Shown: one piece after another, positions 24,713-36,989 of the stretch
How positions within the stretch are numbered: the first letter of the stretch is position 1
How the letters are laid out: every line of letters starts with the position of its first letter
Assembly (NCBI GenBank): GCA_036244855.1
Contig: BQKZ01000557.1
Coordinates: 37,803 to 101,802 of the forward strand
DNA length: 64,000 bases
Direction of reading: 5' to 3'
Source of the DNA: Temnopleurus reevesii
Taxonomy: Eukaryota > Echinodermata > Echinoidea > Temnopleuroida > Temnopleuridae
Translations under genes and position numbers: made by a program
The notes under the pieces: model-generated
What the model was told of the DNA's origin: nothing
The model's input: the letters and a program-made list of their open reading frames with translations, nothing else
The model's database searches: none

Positions 24713-24777
24713 TTTACTACTGAAACCGGGTAGTCCCTGTTCAAATTGCAAGAGAATTACAGTAGTCATTGGGTTAA
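24713..24777 (+). mobile_element. TTAA-family element, copy E (left end lost)
   Basis: TTTACTACTGAAACCGGGTA and CAGTAGTCATTGGGTTAA match copies A and B. The left TTAA is missing where the element meets the tail of SINE copy 2. Confidence 0.5.
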
Positions 24778-24779
24778 AG

Positions 24780-26850
24780 TAAAGCATTCATGTTTTTATC
24801 ACAATAATCAGATGTAGACTCTGTCAATCATCAAAATCTGAATGAAGAGCTAATAAAAATAATCTTATAATTACATTTTGACCTTCATCCTCTTCATGAT
24901 TACTTATTAATTTTCAAGAAAAGATGAGAACAATGTTTGTATTCCATGATTACATCCAATAGTTTCGGAGAAAATATTCATCACCTGATAAAAATCTAAA
25001 AAATATAAAAAATCTCTCACAAAAAAACTGAATATATTCATTCAAAATGCAGCATTTTGTAGTTCAGAGAAACTTCGATCATATGAAACCAATGCGTTAC
25101 AAGAAAATAAATCATTAAGAATTCAATGAATTTTGAAAATACTTAATACGCAGTTCCAGAAAAATATTTGATTATTCATGCTTTCGAGTTATTAGAAAAC
25201 AAACAACACCCACTCATTTCAAGAGCAATTCAAAACCATTTCATGGACATGCATCGCCATGGAAACCAATTTTTAAAGACTTTCGCATTTCAATAGCTGT
25301 ACCATTACTAAATTGTCAGAACTCTTGGGTAAATATTTACAGGAAAAGCCTAATGACGTATAATTTTCTACAAAGACCATATCTATAAGTGGAACATGCA
25401 AAAAAAATGATTGACATTTGTGATTCAAATGTTCTTACTAATAACATTTTTAATGTGCCAAATACGTGCTTCCGATAATTCTGAAGCATGCAAGCATTGC
25501 GTCATTGCTCTATTTCCACAATAATTTTGAAAAGATGGTGTTTCCAGCCACTTCTTTACAAATAATCTTTCCTGTTATCAATAAAGTTTCCTACTTGTGA
25601 GTGGTGATTCATGTCTCAAAAATGCATTTGTACTACAAACATCTCCTTAATATACATTGACTATTCATATATTTAAAACTTGTCACTTATTCTTGATCGT
25701 TTCCTATATTTAATCCACTATTTCACTGGCAGCAACACTCACAAGAGTCAATCTTTTTACATGCAAATGTATCCATGTTCTCAAATTTCTAAGCTTTATT
25801 CACTGTAAAACTTACATAGCCTTAATTTTCTTTAAATATGAAGTGTGTTCTCTAATTTCATTACACTTAGTAATATTGTTAAAAAGAAATTCATAAAATG
25901 CAGCTTTAGCTTTAAATACAGATCAAATCTTGAAACACTTAATTGCTTTTCCCAATCAGTGGTCTTGTTTATACAGCTAATCTATAATAGCGTGCTGTCA
26001 CTAAAGGCAAATGCTGAAGCTTCATCAGATTGCAATTGCCTGAAATTAAAGACAATTCTGTTTGTTGAAATACATGTTTATTCCTATGGTTTACACCAGG
26101 TAAACTGTCAAGAATTTCACCCATATACTCCTTGTATATATTTTTCATATACTCCTTATATCCTTGTAACTTGTTTAATCTATGTTATGACTGTCTATGA
26201 TTGTATTCTCATACCCCAAGAGGGGGTTGATAAAGTAAATAAACCTTATACCTAGCACCTTACCTTGTTATGAAGATTCTAATATTTCCCTATAATTCTA
26301 CATATATGTATACATATTTTCAATGCATGATTATGATCATTTTTCCTTTACACCCAAACCACTCTCTACTTCTCTTTCCAAATATTTAATGGCCCTTTAA
26401 CCTTCAGAATTTTACCCAAATCTTTCCTCGATAATCCTTCTTTCTCTCAGTTTATCTATCTTTCTCATCATCTCTGTCATGCTTTCTAGGAAATCAGATC
26501 ATATCCATTTAACACAGAGCAATGGCTGGAACTATCCATCTCCGTCCCATGTCTACCCCACTTGACAGAAAAACAAATAAATGCACGTCTTTTCAAGTGG
26601 CCTGGAAGCCAGAATCACCCAGAGATTTTTTGTGGAAAAGGCGCGTTCCCACAACCTGCGTTCTTGAAAGCGTTGAAGACCAAGGAAGGGAATAGACAGT
26701 GTGTTGAGAGAGAGTGAAGGAATAGTAAATTGAAATACAAGATACAGGATGCAACAACAATTGATCTGCACAGAATCTAAATGTTTTTCACATAGTCATC
26801 TCCAAATTCTATGAATAAACTGTCGTTGAAATACTCTTTTGCCCATCTAG
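24780..26850. other. no gene seen
   Basis: Ordinary AT-rich sequence. The 136-codon plus-strand frame at 25845-26255 is AT-rich, lacks motifs and is probably chance. A strong donor-like CAAG|GTAAGG on the minus strand at about 26265 has no good acceptor partner. Confidence 0.55.
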
Positions 26851-26931
26851 ATTGTGAGCCCAACACCCGCCATGAAGAGCCAGTACGGCGTTGCTCCGGA
26901 TACCTTTCCTAGTAAACGCCAAACAGAGTAG
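26851..26931 (+). CDS. candidate terminal coding exon (26 codons plus stop)
   Basis: Plus strand. A strong acceptor (ATACTCTTTTGCCCATCTAG) is followed in frame 0 by IVSPTPAMKSQYGVAPDTF, then PSKRQTE and a TAG stop. GC content is near 55% against AT-rich flanks, and codons such as GTG AGC CCA ACA CCC GCC ATG AAG AGC CAG look like coding sequence. An AATAAA follows 190 nt after the stop, a normal 3'-UTR length for a short terminal exon. The protein is not recognised and no matching upstream plus-strand exon was found. Another frame stays open for about 20 codons, and the reverse strand is open across 26905-27020, so a conserved non-coding block is a possible alternative. Confidence 0.33.
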   Translation: MVSPTPAMKSQYGVAPDTFPSKRQTE

Positions 26932-27117
26932 CAGCAACTCCAATCTCTTAACTTCTCGTGTTGAACGACCACCTTTGCCCTGGGCTTAACCATAAGTTGA
27001 AATGGGCTGATGCAGAATCTACTTATGTTCTTTAGGCAAATGATAAAAACAACAAGAGTGCATGCTTGCTCGCATAATTTCAATTTCATTGGTTTCTAAT
27101 GGTGTTCCAACTTACTC

Positions 27118-27123
27118 AATAAA
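27118..27123 (+). terminator. poly(A) signal candidate after the 26851 exon
   Basis: AATAAA followed by a GT/T-containing stretch, 187 nt after the TAG at 26931. The distance suits the terminal-exon reading of 26851-26931. Confidence 0.28.
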
Positions 27124-29263
27124 GTTTGAAAGGGTAATTACATGTAGATGGTCACACTGATCTAAGGAGACATGTCATAAAATTTGTGAAATGGTATGCA
27201 TTTTCCCATAATTCTATACCTTCAGAGATAAGATAAATTTCTCTCTATTATCTTGCTCTTGGTTTGTGGCTCATTTTGAAGTGTTGAATCCCATATTAAC
27301 ACTCCCTGTGACCCCATGAAGACTCTTCCTTTGGTTCTAAGGGATAGGCACACGTGCCTACGCATGTCACTTCAGAGCACTCTATTCATGGTACCCAGTC
27401 CAATATTGACCAAATCAATACCTAGTACTGAAAATCCCCACTACTTTAACATGTATAATGCACCAATGTGTCAAACTTAATTTTGATTGATCTGATCAAA
27501 TACATGTTTGCAAGGGATATTACTTAGGCACTGTTTCAATGCTTCTATGACAAAACTCAATTTAAGGCAAACCATTTGTTTCCAAAAATTTCTACTTTGA
27601 TATTATAACAATTATGTATAACCACATGTTTAAAAATAATATTTGCATTTTTTTTTACATTTTCTTATAATAATTTTGCCATTGATTATGACTTATCACC
27701 ATAAGAAATATAGGATAACATCCTACTAAAATTAAAGGGCATAACAAGAGAGTATTTGTCATTAATAAAGTCTTAAGAAAAATAATAAAATCTAGTACAT
27801 TAAAATGCCTCTAAAAAATATCTGCTGCAGTGTGTGTTTTCACAACAAATGCCTGAGCATCGAGTGCATTTTTCTTCTTCACAAATGTACATTTATCTTC
27901 CAATCTATGTCTAAGCTACCAATGTTAACAGGCCTGGGACAATCAAATGCAGGCCTTGTTACCTCAAAGATAATGTATGCACTAAACTCAATGGTACAAT
28001 CTAAATGTAGTAACTCATTGGTATTTATAACATGCATCGAGTCTGCCATTTAAAAGTGCATGTACCTGAAATTAAAGACCACAACCAAGTGAGAATTGGA
28101 ACAATTACTTACAAAATTAGAGCAGAGATATTCTCAAAAAACATAAAATAATAGATGATTTCTGTCATGCTTAATGGCTTTATCATTTAAAGGAAATACA
28201 TACTTATTCCCAAGCCTTCCTGCTGCTGAAATAGTGCATTACATGAATGTTTTTCAAAAACATTTCTTGCATAAGTGTAAGAAGTGGACATCTCCATATT
28301 TTGAGGGATTCGTAAACAATAAGAAAAAACAGACGCTTTCTTTTTTTCACTTTAAATACTATTAATTCTTCTAATTGCTACCACTACTTGTTCTCTACTA
28401 CTAGTACTCATGCTACTACTGGTTCTATATCCACGACATTAAACTACAGATATCTGTATTATTTAACGACATTTACTTCTACACATTGTACCACCAGTAT
28501 AGGTTTCATTACCCCTGCTATGTATTTGAATGCTTCTTGTGTATTCTAAGATTCATTTTGGTTTCATAGACAGATTTTGTACAGAATTGGGCATGTTATC
28601 CTTCCGACTGTTCATGTTTGGTTGTTTGTTTGTGTGTTCCATCTCCGAGGAACATGCATACGCTGTATGACGGTTAAGGCAACCTGACAGTGCTATGCCC
28701 CCTTTGTGTATGAGCACCTCTATTTGAGCCCCACTCCCCTACTTTTCTAGAACCATAGATCTCATATCTCAGGCTCAGAAAAAATTCTTACCATGTGATT
28801 ACATGACTAAGAAGTAGTACTAAGAAATTATTAGGTAGCACTACTGCCTAGATTGGTACTGTGTCTGCAGACTAGCCAGGGTGTGGGAGTCACGCTCTTG
28901 TAACGAGCGGTTAGTCGTTTGGGCCTGATTGGTGTTAGTTTAGATGGGGCACAAAGCTAGGGGCAAAAGAAAACACATCCTATATTACTCCAAAGAGTAA
29001 CAGATACAGAGAAACCTCTTCCTTCCATTCAATTATTCCAGTTGTTATTTGATTCTGATTTTCCTTTGGTTATTATAAATTTGGGTCAGAGGTAATACAG
29101 CCCAAGATTGAGCGTTACAGAAATCCAGGGGAGGGAAATGGACACTGACAGCAGATCCCACAAATACATACAAAGAACATCTACATGTAGTTCTTATTTC
29201 ATGGTGACTAGAACTGGATGAGTACAAAATTTGAAAATTTCATCATCATTACCATTATTATTG

Positions 29264-29555
29264 GAGGCGTCATGGTGTAGTGGTTCTGACTGTCACCTTT
29301 AAATCAGAGAGTCATGGTTTCAAGCCCAACCTTGGTATTAATATCCTTTAGCAAGAAATTCATTCACAATATGCTGTGCACACTCACCTTGGTGGTATGA
29401 ATAGGCACCTGGTACATGTAGGAATAATATTCCTTGAAATGTTAGAGCGCTGGTGGCTAAGAGCTAAAGTCAGGCTAATGATAATGCAAAGTGCCTTGAG
29501 GACTCCACAGACTGAATTCATGCAATATATGAATTACAAGTATTTATTATTACTA
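29264..29555 (+). mobile_element. tRNA-derived SINE copy 3 (full length, diverged)
   Basis: Head GGCGTCATGGTGTAGTGG resembles a tRNA A-box segment, and GGTTTCAAGCCC resembles a B box (consensus GGTTCRANNCC). The body carries CTCACCTTGGTGG, GGCACCTGGTAC and ATTCCTTGAAATGTTAG, and ends TATTTATTATTACT. Substitutions throughout indicate an old copy. Confidence 0.8.
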
Positions 29556-30152
29556 AAATCATACAGTTTCAATGATTTTGCCTTTATCATTAATTAGTTT
29601 GAGATTTCATTCAACCTTAGATAAGATTTTCTTTTTCAATAATAAAATTCATATTATCAAATTTTCCCAAATTTATTACAACCATGACCACAGCTACAAT
29701 TCTCTTTGCAAGTACACCATTATAACATTAACGCAGAGTGACAACCATTAGATTTAAACTAGAATTTCCATTAAAAAAATAACTTTGTCAGCTAAAAAAC
29801 CAACACAATGAATATCGTAAAGGACCTTGCTAAATGCGTTCTCTACAAATTATTGAGAGTGATACACTGAGCACGTCCAAGCTCCCTGCAAGGTCCCAAA
29901 TATGATTAGGATGTTTACATGACGGTGGATGCACGCAGGGCCCGTTTCCACTGGTCACTCTTACGCTACAAATCATAGGGACACCATAGAATGAAAATTA
30001 AGTTGAAATACTGAAAACTATCCTAGGACCCGATTGGAAATAAGCCTTCTTGGCTTTCATGAGATGCCCCGTCATTAGCTTTGCACCTGACAAATGAATC
30101 AGATTAATACTTATATATTGATCCGTCTCAGGCTTATATATGTCTGAGAGGG

Positions 30153-30194
30153 ATCAAAACCTGCCAGAGGTCATCAAAACCTGCCAGAGGTCAT
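30153..30194. repeat. 20-bp tandem duplication
   Basis: ATCAAAACCTGCCAGAGGTC is present twice in direct succession without mismatch. A recent slippage or break-repair event. Confidence 0.85.
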
Positions 30195-31345
30195 CAAAAT
30201 TCAAACTTTCAGTCAAATATATACATATTCAAAGCCTTCAAAAGCTTACGAAGCACTGAAGTATTTGAAAATAATGTGGTCATCTTTCCCTAAAAATAGA
30301 TGACTTATGTAAGTGTTTAGGTACATGTCATTAGTCACATACACCAGGGAATTCTCTATATACAGTGTACATGTGTATCTTATAACTCAGATTCAAAATG
30401 GTATATAACAACATTTTTCCGCAGCAAAATCTGTTTAATAAAAGTATTACTGACAAAGTTCCAAGAAAATATAGAAATCAATAAGGTTTAAATTCCGAGG
30501 TGCTCAAATTTTTTTAATTGGATTTGAGGGCCATATGGATGGGTAAGCAACCTTGTTACTTTCAACAGATATCAATGGTATTATCCCATTGACTTTTTAC
30601 AAAAGGGTGAAGTGATAGATAAAAATTAATCAAGGTGATTCCTTGACTGCAGGTTTGGGCTGCAGTCATGTCTTTCAGATTGTGACGTTAAAGAGCAGTT
30701 CCACGATCTCCGGTCTTCTCCAGGCGTAAATATCCAAATTTCAATGATACACGCTGTGAAATCCAAATAATCTTTCTCTTTTGTTAACAACTTTCCTATA
30801 AACTTGCGATAATTGCAATGATCATATTACATGTATATTATAATATGGTAAAAGAATACACATACAGGTTTGTGATAATATTTTCAGAATAGCTTTAAAA
30901 TTAGCAAAATGTATCATCTCTCCTTCTCCTATTTTGACCTCTCCCCCCTTCAAGTCTGTCATTGTTCAAGTGAATTGCATACATGCACTTTTCCTACCCA
31001 ACATTTTCGACTACTGGATATATTAAAATTTAAGGCATTCTAAAAATAAAGGATCATGTGTGTTTTAAAAATCTTAGTTTTTAAAGAGCCCATTGAGTTT
31101 CCATTGATTTCTTTTGGTGACAGTACTAATTCAAAGTGAATCAATTCCCCCCAAATCCCAGCTCTATAAAAGTGTGTTCATTGTCAATACAAACAATGTT
31201 TTTTACCAAAAAATGATAATTTCAGTACGTCATAAGTTTTTTTCAGACTGGTCTCCAAACATGCAACATGTGATTCACAATGCAATGAATTCAATAAGTG
31301 CTGTAATCTACACCTTGGTTGTTAAAAAATCCATTAAAACATTTG

Positions 31346-31492
31346 GGCCCGTATTCCGATAGCGAGGTTTTAGTTAACCCCGGTCTAAGTCATTGTCATT
31401 TAGACCATTGGTTTAAGTTTTGAATAGCCAGGGTCTAAATAACAATGGCTTAGTCCTGGGTTAAATTAAACCTCGCTATCGGAATACGGGCC
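31346..31492. mobile_element. 147-bp MITE with 25-bp perfect inverted repeats and TTG duplication
   Basis: Left end GGCCCGTATTCCGATAGC (25 bp in total) is repeated inverted at the right end without mismatch, and the similarity continues about 10 more bases inward. TTG flanks both ends directly (31343-31345 and 31493-31495), a plausible 3-bp target duplication. G/C-rich ends and a 3-bp duplication are seen in PIF/Harbinger-type elements, although those favour TWA. No coding capacity. Confidence 0.75.
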
Positions 31493-31734
31493 TTGGAATA
31501 ACATGTATGTACATCTCCTAAATTTCCACCTGAAAATATAGGGATAAATCTTTAAGAACGGGAATGAAAGAAAGAAAGGATCCCCTTGTACAGGAGTGTG
31601 TTCAGTCAGAGTAATCAAAATCCTGAAATCCAATATAATCCTATCAAAACAAAAGGAAGGAATGATTCTTTTTAATGTTATTCCTACAAATTTGCAAATG
31701 GGGAGGTCTATATATCATATTGTCTACACAGATG

Positions 31735-32520
31735 AATCGGCTGTTAGTGTGAACGTTCACACGCCCCACGACAACCGCCTCCAAGGCCCATTGTGACATT
31801 GACAGTGGGGGAGCTAATGGGATTAGCAATTAGCATAGCCGCTGATGATTAAACAAGTAACTCAGAAAGATTACGACTCGTGATACTCATCTAATAAAGA
31901 CAAAAAGAGGATGATTGAAAGGCTTTTTGGCCTGCTGTGAAACATGGGTTTATGAGAGACTCGCTGCGATCTTTGCAACACGACACATCATACATCTAAA
32001 TAGAGAGAGTAAATGTGTACGCCCAATTGATCCAATTTAAACTTTGCGATTTCTCACACATCAAACCTAAGCTAACTGCTTTCTAAAGCCCCGTTGTCAA
32101 TCACCAGTTATTATCACTGCCTGACAGGGAATATTAATGCAGCTTTGAAAGAAAAATCTTATTTTCTAAAACTGCTTGTTTGAGCTGTACGTGATAATTT
32201 ACAATTCTGCGCAAATATAGAAATCTTGACTTGAGCTCTTTTGTTTGCCATGTAATTTAAATGACAGGTATTCATTTCGTTTCTCGCAGTAAAGGGTATG
32301 GATGTCATGTGGATAACATGAAAGTGCTTGATTGTTACAGAGCTCAATATAAATTCTACCTGTTACAATGCCGAGAGTCAGTGATTGAATGATAAATGAT
32401 GCATTTGGAATCAATGTCAATCATTACTCTGCTTCCTGAAGAGAGATTAAACTGGGGCTCACACCTAAATAATTCCAAAACATGTCATCAATATATTCTA
32501 TGAGCCTGTTATTATCCATG
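31735..32520. promoter_or_regulatory. candidate cis-regulatory block with homeodomain words
   Basis: GCTAATGGGATTAGCAATTA (31814 on) packs TAAT, the OTX/bicoid word GGATTA and CAATTA within 25 bp. Further on are TGATTAAA, TTGTCAATCA (PBX/HOX-like) and CCTGACAGG (MEIS-like). GTGAACGTTCAC at about 31750 is a 12-bp palindrome. Sequence complexity is higher than the surroundings. No exon was recognised here. Confidence 0.3.
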
Positions 32521-32696
32521 GATATCCTTGTGCATGAATTCTACTGCTAATTACAAATCATAGATATTGCTTTTCCAATTTAGGAAAATGAGAAAATAAC
32601 AGTAAATGGTATGAGAAGGCATTGCATGAAATTGGCTGTCACTAAACAAGACAAATGTTGAATGCCGTATTTGGTGATGATTAGTTATTCAGTAAT

Positions 32697-32710
32697 GTTA
32701 CCATGGTAAC
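32697..32710. promoter_or_regulatory. second palindromic RFX X-box
   Basis: GTTACCATGGTAAC is a perfect 14-bp palindrome matching the RFX motif, isolated in AT-rich sequence. Confidence 0.4.
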
Positions 32711-34089
32711 AACCATCATGGATAGCAAAATATGAGGACTTGCTTGCATTGTGTCAATTTTATCATTCACATGTTACTATAGCAGAATCTAAATTAAAAA
32801 TCTACAAATACATGGAGCTAAAAGTTTTGCAAATTCACTATTTTGCACTGCAAGTGAGTATCAAAATATGGTAAACTAGTCAAACTCACGCAATACTGTA
32901 GCTGAATGAAATGTCACAAAGCTTTGAGGATTTGGACGAAATTTCCCTTTCAAGAGAAAAGGGCATTAAAATTCATATTGAATAATGCATGCACACTAAA
33001 GCCTTAATCATGCTTTTAGGCTGAAACATAGGTGATTTAGAATCTTCTTGTATCCTGCATTTTATTATCAGAATAAACAAAGTAAAATGAACATTACTAT
33101 GAAATTGACCTTTTTTGGGGGGCAGCTATTACAAAACTATGGTATAAGATTAAGATGAAAATTGTTGTATAATGATAAACTCCTGCAACAAGCATGTATG
33201 CAATGCATGATGTTGTGTGTGTAGGTTGAATCTTGGTGTGTTTTTTTTCTTATGCTTTGTTATTTTTTTAATATTCTCATGCATTACATTCTGTTACCAT
33301 ACCCAATGGGCCACAATATCTTGAATAACCTGACAATGTGATACAAAATGCCTTTCTAGAGGGTAAAGCTTCTTAGAGTTTATGTTACAGTGCATTTAAA
33401 GAAAGATACAAACGCACTTATCCTTTTATAGGATTAGTATACAGTCTAACAAGACATTTGTACCTCAATTTCTCTCATGTTGAATCCTAATCACATGATA
33501 TCCTGTAGTACCATTGCAAGATTTATAGTACGGTTCCTTCTTAAGTTAGTCAACATCAAGAAACATTTACGAGACAAAAGTGTCTGTCTCGGTGACGAGC
33601 AATCAAGAAACCTGAAAACATCCCGTAAACACGCCTTCTTTCTGTTGACATTCCCCAACCACCAAAGGCAGACCGACTGGCTGGCATCGTCACGACGACA
33701 GCGCCGACGGAACATCGGCACAGAGTCATCTCTCATTGATGAGATTCGTTACATGGTCTCATCGTAATCATGAACATCATCATAAATCCCCAATGAGAGA
33801 GACATGGGAAGAAACAAGCATGCAGAAATGTATTATAGAGTATAGACATACATTAAATCTGTATTCTAATGTACCTAAATCATTGGCATACTGGAAGACA
33901 AGTTTTATTTCCATCACGTAAAAGTGAGTCAAACACAGTGGCAGAGAGATAGAGTAATGTACTGGTTATATAGACAGATGAGTACAGAACGAATATCTCC
34001 AAAATGTATCTAAATCATTGACAAATTGGAAGACATCATAAAGGGGCTAATTCAACTTTCCTCATTGAGACATACACATGTACTATGTG

Positions 34090-34830
34090 ACAGAAAGGGA
34101 AACAAAGAGATAATGAAAAAAAGGTGAGAATTTTGCAAGACCAAATGAAATCAAGAGGAATACATTAATTTAGGTTAAAAAAAAATACAGATATGAATAG
34201 AGGAAAAGAAGAGAGGGATGAATGGAAAAATGGAATAACCAAATTAAATGAAGAGCAAATTAGAAGTCAGGGGAAATAAGGGAGACAAATAAAAAAAAAT
34301 AAGAAAAAAGCAAGAATGAAGATTGAGGAAGAAAGAGAGGAATGGTTAACAAAAGAGAGAAAGAGGGATAGATTACAGGCACATGTCACGAAGGTCAGTT
34401 CCTTGTGGAAAAAAGTATGCCAAGTGAAAGAGAAAATGCCACTAATGAAATCAAGAACAGAAATGGTGTCACAAAAGCAACGAGATGCAAAGGAAGCAAA
34501 GGAGAGAAGCACATAAGAGAAATTCAATACACAGTGAGGAAAAGTAGAAAATAAATAATAAATGAAAGGATGGAAATAGAGAGAGAGAGCAGAAAGTAAA
34601 AAGGTGAGAGAGAAAGAAAGGCCAAATGAAAATAACAACGAGAATGAAACATTCATGAAGACCAAAACACTAGTAAAATGTCAAAGGCAACATAACAAGA
34701 GTGTAAAAAAGCTATAGGTACAATAACATCTTGTGCAGTTCCAAGTGCATACAGAGGAGAGACATTTAAAAAGATCAAGGTTAAAGAGAGAAAGTGAGAG
34801 AAGAATGAAAGACAGAGAAATAGGAAGACT
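34090..34830 (+). repeat. purine-rich tract
   Basis: About 740 bp dominated by A and G on the plus strand (GAAAGGGAAACAAAGAG, AGAGAGAAAGAGGGATAG, GAGAGAGAGCAGAAAG). The K/E/R-rich frame at 34316-34516 and its complement are composition artefacts. Confidence 0.7.
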
Positions 34831-35869
34831 TAGTTAATGAAGAAGATTGAGATATTCTTCATCTTAGAACTAAGCATTTTATCCATAATAAAGAAGTAGT
34901 CATGAAACGCTGTTGCAGCAGACACAGGCATGAAACCCAGCTTTACCGAAACGAGGACCGCGGCTTGGATTACAATGGTGCCGGTAATGCACCACACGTG
35001 TCAGAGCGACAAGCAACGACCATCAAAATGTAAAGAAATAGCCCTATTAGGGTGTAGCGGATACGTCAAGAGCCCATACTACTCATCTGCTCCATGCCAA
35101 GTGCTATCAGACTCAATGATCGCAAAGCCTTTCCTCGCAATCAAGAGTAATGTACCTCACACAATCTTTCCTTTAAGATATAAAGGCCTGGTAATAGTGG
35201 TTTGTAAAATAGCAATTTACTTTCAATCTAATATATTAGAAAAAAAAAGGAGTCTGATTGTTTATAAAATACAAAACAATACTGTATTAATAGGGTAGTT
35301 TGGCATTATTATCTGGTGATTTTTGTCGATGTTCATTAATTGCGATGAGCTATCAATAACAGATAAAAACAAATTCATTCCAATATACTGTATGCAAATA
35401 AACACAATGTGGTTGTATCACCCAACTCTGACCTGTACAAATATAAAGACTCAATTCTTGTTTAAAGAGTATTTTATGCAATTCAAATCAAGCTGTCTCA
35501 CTAATTGAGTTGATGTGAAATCTGCCTGCTTGGCAAGGAATTACACATCACACTGAAAGCACTGAGGTTTGGGAGAGAAAAAAACTAGGTTTGTAGCCAA
35601 TTCAAATTGAAACATTTCAAGAATAAACTATTTCAGCATGATTAAACAGGAAAGAACTCAAACAGATATATATTTCATGTAGGTATTACAGGAATAATTA
35701 AAACCTTTGCGCACTGTTGCTATAATGTGACCTCTTTACTCCCAGGAGAAAGCCATCCCTCTAAGCCATTTACATTTTTGCTTAAAAATTGAAATAAGAG
35801 ACTTTCTAGCTTCCATATTTTCTTCTTTAATCTGAAAATGCGCTTATGAGTAAATTTGTGTACGCAATT

Positions 35870-36210
35870 CGGCGCCCCCGTCTTGCTGGCTAAGTCTCCA
35901 TTAGAGTTGAGCCTCTATTCAAACCAAACAATGGCCTGGAGTGGTCTATAGAGGGCTGCCTATTGTGGTGTCGGCAGTGAGTCAGCACTTAGGGAGCATT
36001 ACAAGGCTCTCTGGAGGAATAAGAGCAGGTTTCGCTACCAGCGTCGTCTGAGCGAGGCAAAGTCTTGAAAGACTTCTTTGACACGCGAATGACTCGCAAG
36101 GTAGAAATCTACCTTGGCAAAACAAAAATACTTCCTCGCTGTGCAAGAATACAAAACTAAACACTTTATACCAGCATGGTTGCACGCGATGCCGAGTCCC
36201 TGGTTTCGGC
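35870..36210. promoter_or_regulatory. GC-richer block with a MARE word; may include an exon
   Basis: TGAGTCAGCA at 35978-35987 is a MAF/NF-E2 type site, and CCATTGTTTGG (minus) is SOX-like. On the plus strand 35905-35976 is bounded by CTCCATTAG and GGCA|GTGAGT. After one base it reads VEPLFKPNNGLEWSIEG then CLLWCR, the only open frame. I cannot decide between exon and enhancer. Confidence 0.28.
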
Positions 36211-36432
36211 ATCATGAATCTTGCGTGGAGAAAAAAAAGGAATTATAAGAACTCAATTTTGCTGTCGTTCCATGCTTGCACTTAAGAAGCAAATATGGCG
36301 ATCATAAAACTTGGTGTTACTATGGGAACATCATGTTTTCCATATCAAAAAAGTGATATCTGAACGTGGCTTTTAAAGTTTTGTTCATCACTTCTATTAC
36401 AAAGCTTTCCTCTCCCCATCCTACTTTCTCCC

Positions 36433-36456
36433 CCTCTCTCTCTCTCTCTCTCTCTT
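36433..36456 (+). repeat. (CT)n microsatellite
   Basis: Uninterrupted CT run of about 11 units following CTTTCTCCCC. Confidence 0.9.
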
Positions 36457-36989
36457 TTCTTTCCTGAACAATTTTGCTCAGCTTCATGTAAAATTTAAAG
36501 CACTGCTCATTTTTATGATCTACCTTTATGAACTAAACTACTCCCTTTACGTATATGACATACCAGATATCTCTATATAACTCTGAACTGGAATGTTGAA
36601 AATTGAATGAAAGTAAGATTTCTGAAGGAACTAGGCCAAAAGAATTGAAGTCTACATCAGGGATCAGAAAAACTAATATCACATGTTTATCAACCACTAA
36701 TTCTAGGAGCAAATTTTCTATGATTTTGTATTATATTGTTTACCAATTTTCAATTTATGTACTCATTACTCTATCATTTGATTGCAATTGTAAATTGCTA
36801 GCCTGTACATCATAGATTCACTCCTCTTCATTAAGTACCACTCTTGTGCTCTTCACTCGTGGTTCTCTAACCGCTTGTGATTCCTTCACCTGAGGACGAG
36901 TTAGTTAATTCTACTCGGAGAGTTGTGTTTATTATCTTTTGCGAGCTTTTGCTCAGTCCTTTTCGAGACTATTTCTTGAAAGATAACCC

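Larger units (their letters stand above)
27150..31340. other. no gene seen outside SINE copy 3
   Basis: AT-rich with GC-richer patches at 27300-27400, 28860-28950, 29880-30080 and 30640-30740. The last is open on both strands (plus: IVTLKSSSTISGLLQA then stop, after a CTTTCAG acceptor) and could repay comparison with other genomes. Otherwise nothing is supported. Confidence 0.5.

Noticed and set aside
33570..33770. GC-richer patch open on both strands
   Set aside because: No splice boundaries worth the name and no recognised motif; left as unexplained sequence.
34267..34665. 132-codon minus frame and a K/E-rich plus frame at 34316
   Set aside because: Both are the two faces of a purine-rich tract.
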